Shown piece after piece: positions 4,598 through 6,089 of a DNA stretch of 6,089 bases; position 1 is the stretch's first letter, and the number at the start of each line of letters is the position of its first letter. The notes under the pieces were generated by a model that was given only the letters and a program-made list of their open reading frames with translations, was not told the origin of the DNA and made no database searches. The position numbers and the translations under genes are program-made. This DNA comes from Bacteroidales bacterium UBA6360 (GTDB lineage Bacteria > Bacteroidota > Bacteroidia > Bacteroidales > UBA932), in contig DJRM01000018.1 in assembly GCA_002440085.1 (NCBI GenBank), positions 1 to 6,089 of the forward strand, written 5' to 3'.

Positions 4598-6089
4598 AAA
4601 ATCCCAGCTCGGTGAGGATGCGGTCGAGGTGGGCGTAGCGGTCGAGGGTGAGGAGGATGTAGCGGATGTCGACGCAGACGCACTTGTTGTAGCCCGGAGT
4701 GTAGCTGGCGTCGCTCGCGAGTGATTCCTTGTTGCCGTCGAAGGCGAGGCCGATGAGCTCACCGTGGGCGTTGAGGACCGGGGAGCCGGAGTTGCCGCCC
4801 GTGATGTCGCAGTCGTTGATGAAATCCACCGGGAAGGCCGGCCGGGCTTTGGCTGAGGCGGCCGCTTTGCCGGTGCTCTTTGAACTCTCTCTTACTGCAC
4901 TCTTGGAAGCCGCCTTGCCGGCCACTTTGATGGTGCTGCTCCAGCGGCCGAAGTCACCGCTTTCAAGAAGCCTCTTCCAGTCGGGCTTGAGGCAGAAGTC
5001 GTAGGCGGTCGGGTCGTGCTTTTCGAGGACGCCGGCAACGGTGCTCTGCCAGCCGCAGCGGACGGCGTCGCGGGGGCGCAGGTCTCCCACCGTTCCGTAG
5101 GTGATGCGCATTGTCGAATTGGCGTTCGGATAGACCGGCGTGCCCTTGTCGAGGCGCATCTCATAGAGGGCATGAGTGTATTCCCGGTCGAGCGCGAGGA
5201 TGCTCGGATGGCCTTCGAGCGCCTTGAGACGGTCGTTGAACACCGTAATCTTAACGTCCTGAAGGAAGCGGAACAGCGGGTCATCCGAGTAGCGTGCTCC
5301 GCCTTTTTCGTTATCTTCTTCCGGACTGTACTCCGTCTCTTTGCCTTGCATAAAGCCGCCGCGTCCCATCTTGTGCCCAGGCTTATCCGAAGAGGACGGC
5401 AGACCCTTTGTGAGGCAGCTTCCGTTCCAGACGGAATCTGTCAGCGCAAGGTAGTCAACCGCTCCCGTGGAATGGTCCGTGAAATGTTCCACGAGTTCTT
5501 TCTGGGAATCCGACCAGTATTCCCGGTCAACATTGCGCAGGAACATCTCCGCCGAGGATGCAAAAAGTTCCTTCTCAACCCTCATGTCAATCTCCTTATA
5601 GACAGGAATCACGGCCTTGATGCCGTTGAGGGAGTTCTTCAGCCGTGCCGTAATCAGCGACATCCGGCTTCCGCGCACGAGGGTCTCGCGAAACCACGTG
5701 CGATTGCGTTCCACATCCTCTACGGCCTTGTATTTCGCGGACAATTCCGAAAGCAGCGAGCCCCACTTCGCCGTCCGCTCCGGAGCCGCTGCAATCCATT
5801 CCGCAAGTTCTGACTCCTGCGTCCGCTTGTCGTCCACAACATTGAACCTGTTGTAGCACAGCACCTCGCCCTCGTTCAGCTCCTGCACATTGCTCAGTCC
5901 GAAATACCAGTTGGAATATTTCAGACGCACCTGAGGGTCGGCGTTCATCCATTTCTCCGCAATCGCCATCTGCTCTCCCCGCACCTTGTTCGACACCGGC
6001 AGCGTCACGTCCTTCTGCTCCTCTAACTTGAACGAGCTTGACCAGCGGTCCGTGCGGCCCGGAAACCCTATCACCATATTGAAGTCGCC
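4596..6089 (-). CDS. S46 family dipeptidyl peptidase, DPP7-like, N-terminus outside window
   Basis: The minus-strand frame enters at the right edge as GDFNMVIGFPGRTDRW and ends at TAG (4598-4596), giving 497 visible residues of a family that is usually about 700-720. The ATG at 6077 is internal: GDFTM-x-x-GYPG is a conserved mid-protein S46 motif. S46 enzymes are periplasmic or outer-membrane-associated serine peptidases that release N-terminal dipeptides. The catalytic Ser is in ITGGNSGSPV (residue 434; codon 4790-4788). The His and Asp partners lie in the unseen N-terminal part. Eighteen residues after the Ser is Gly (452) in LAFDGN, the position that is Gly in DPP7 (hydrophobic P1) and Arg in DPP11 (Asp/Glu P1), so a DPP7-like preference is inferred. 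VDIRYIL near the C-terminus is also typical. Oddities are a Ser/Gly/Lys/Glu-rich insertion (about 231-267) and a Lys/Ala/Ser linker (390-416) just before the catalytic motif. Confidence 0.92.
   Translation of the reverse strand, partial: GDFNMVIGFPGRTDRWSSSFKLEEQKDVTLPVSNKVRGEQMAIAEKWMNADPQVRLKYSNWYFGLSNVQELNEGEVLCYNRFNVVDDKRTQESELAEWIAAAPERTAKWGSLLSELSAKYKAVEDVERNRTWFRETLVRGSRMSLITARLKNSLNGIKAVIPVYKEIDMRVEKELFASSAEMFLRNVDREYWSDSQKELVEHFTDHSTGAVDYLALTDSVWNGSCLTKGLPSSSDKPGHKMGRGGFMQGKETEYSPEEDNEKGGARYSDDPLFRFLQDVKITVFNDRLKALEGHPSILALDREYTHALYEMRLDKGTPVYPNANSTMRITYGTVGDLRPRDAVRCGWQSTVAGVLEKHDPTAYDFCLKPDWKRLLESGDFGRWSSTIKVAGKAASKSAVRESSKSTGKAAASAKARPAFPVDFINDCDITGGNSGSPVLNAHGELIGLAFDGNKESLASDASYTPGYNKCVCVDIRYILLTLDRYAHLDRILTELGF

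Noticed and set aside
5016..5813. Plus-strand 265-codon ORF opposite the S46 peptidase
   Set aside because: It is antisense to a well-conserved peptidase region and has no recognisable motifs. It is a codon-bias shadow.
6075..6077. ATG as the start of the S46 peptidase
   Set aside because: The codons before it encode GDFN, continuing the conserved mid-protein GDF-x-M motif, and the catalytic His/Asp region would be missing. The gene extends beyond the window.

Overview
The window looks like chromosomal DNA from a member of the Bacteroidales (phylum Bacteroidota), probably a gut or rumen lineage. Four things point there. A leucine-rich-repeat (LRR) surface protein ends in a FISUMP domain. One gene is a full-length DUF4143-type AAA ATPase. 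One gene is an S46 dipeptidyl peptidase. The best promoter has the Bacteroidota form (TTTG, 19 bp, TAnnTTTG), and no strong Shine-Dalgarno sequence precedes the starts. Genus cannot be resolved.

Layout. Positions 2-2134 (+) hold the 3' part of a large LRR/FISUMP gene whose start lies left of the window. It encodes a nine-repeat cysteine-ladder LRR block, an EF-hand-like cap, a second LRR block and a C-terminal FISUMP domain. Its base composition is a mosaic, and its last ~130 bp look like a diversified or exchanged cassette. Two strong hairpins (2135-2161 and 2186-2224) separate it from a 228-residue unrecognised protein (2258-2944, +) that has a possible PD-(D/E)XK nuclease signature. Next come 2.8 copies of a 33-bp tandem repeat (2949-3040). 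The last copy carries the -33 box of a near-consensus promoter for the AAA/DUF4143 ATPase (3083-4435, +). The ATPase gene converges on the 3' portion of a DPP7-like S46 peptidase gene (4596-6089, -), whose start lies right of the window.

The 160-bp convergent gap is structured. It holds a 13-bp palindrome over the ATPase stop, a 17-codon minus-strand ORF that looks like the beheaded N-terminus of another DUF4143-family ATPase, a -7-like box for that remnant, an inverted repeat, and a 23-bp tandem duplication running into the peptidase stop codon.

The genes do not form an obvious single pathway. The LRR/FISUMP protein and the peptidase are cell-envelope functions. The ATPase, its remnant neighbour, the nuclease-like gene and the small repeats look like an accessory, rearranging segment between them. 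The most interesting lead is the C-terminal FISUMP segment plus its adjacent hairpin, which resembles the variable region of a diversity-generating retroelement target. No template repeat or reverse transcriptase is present in the window, so this remains a hypothesis.
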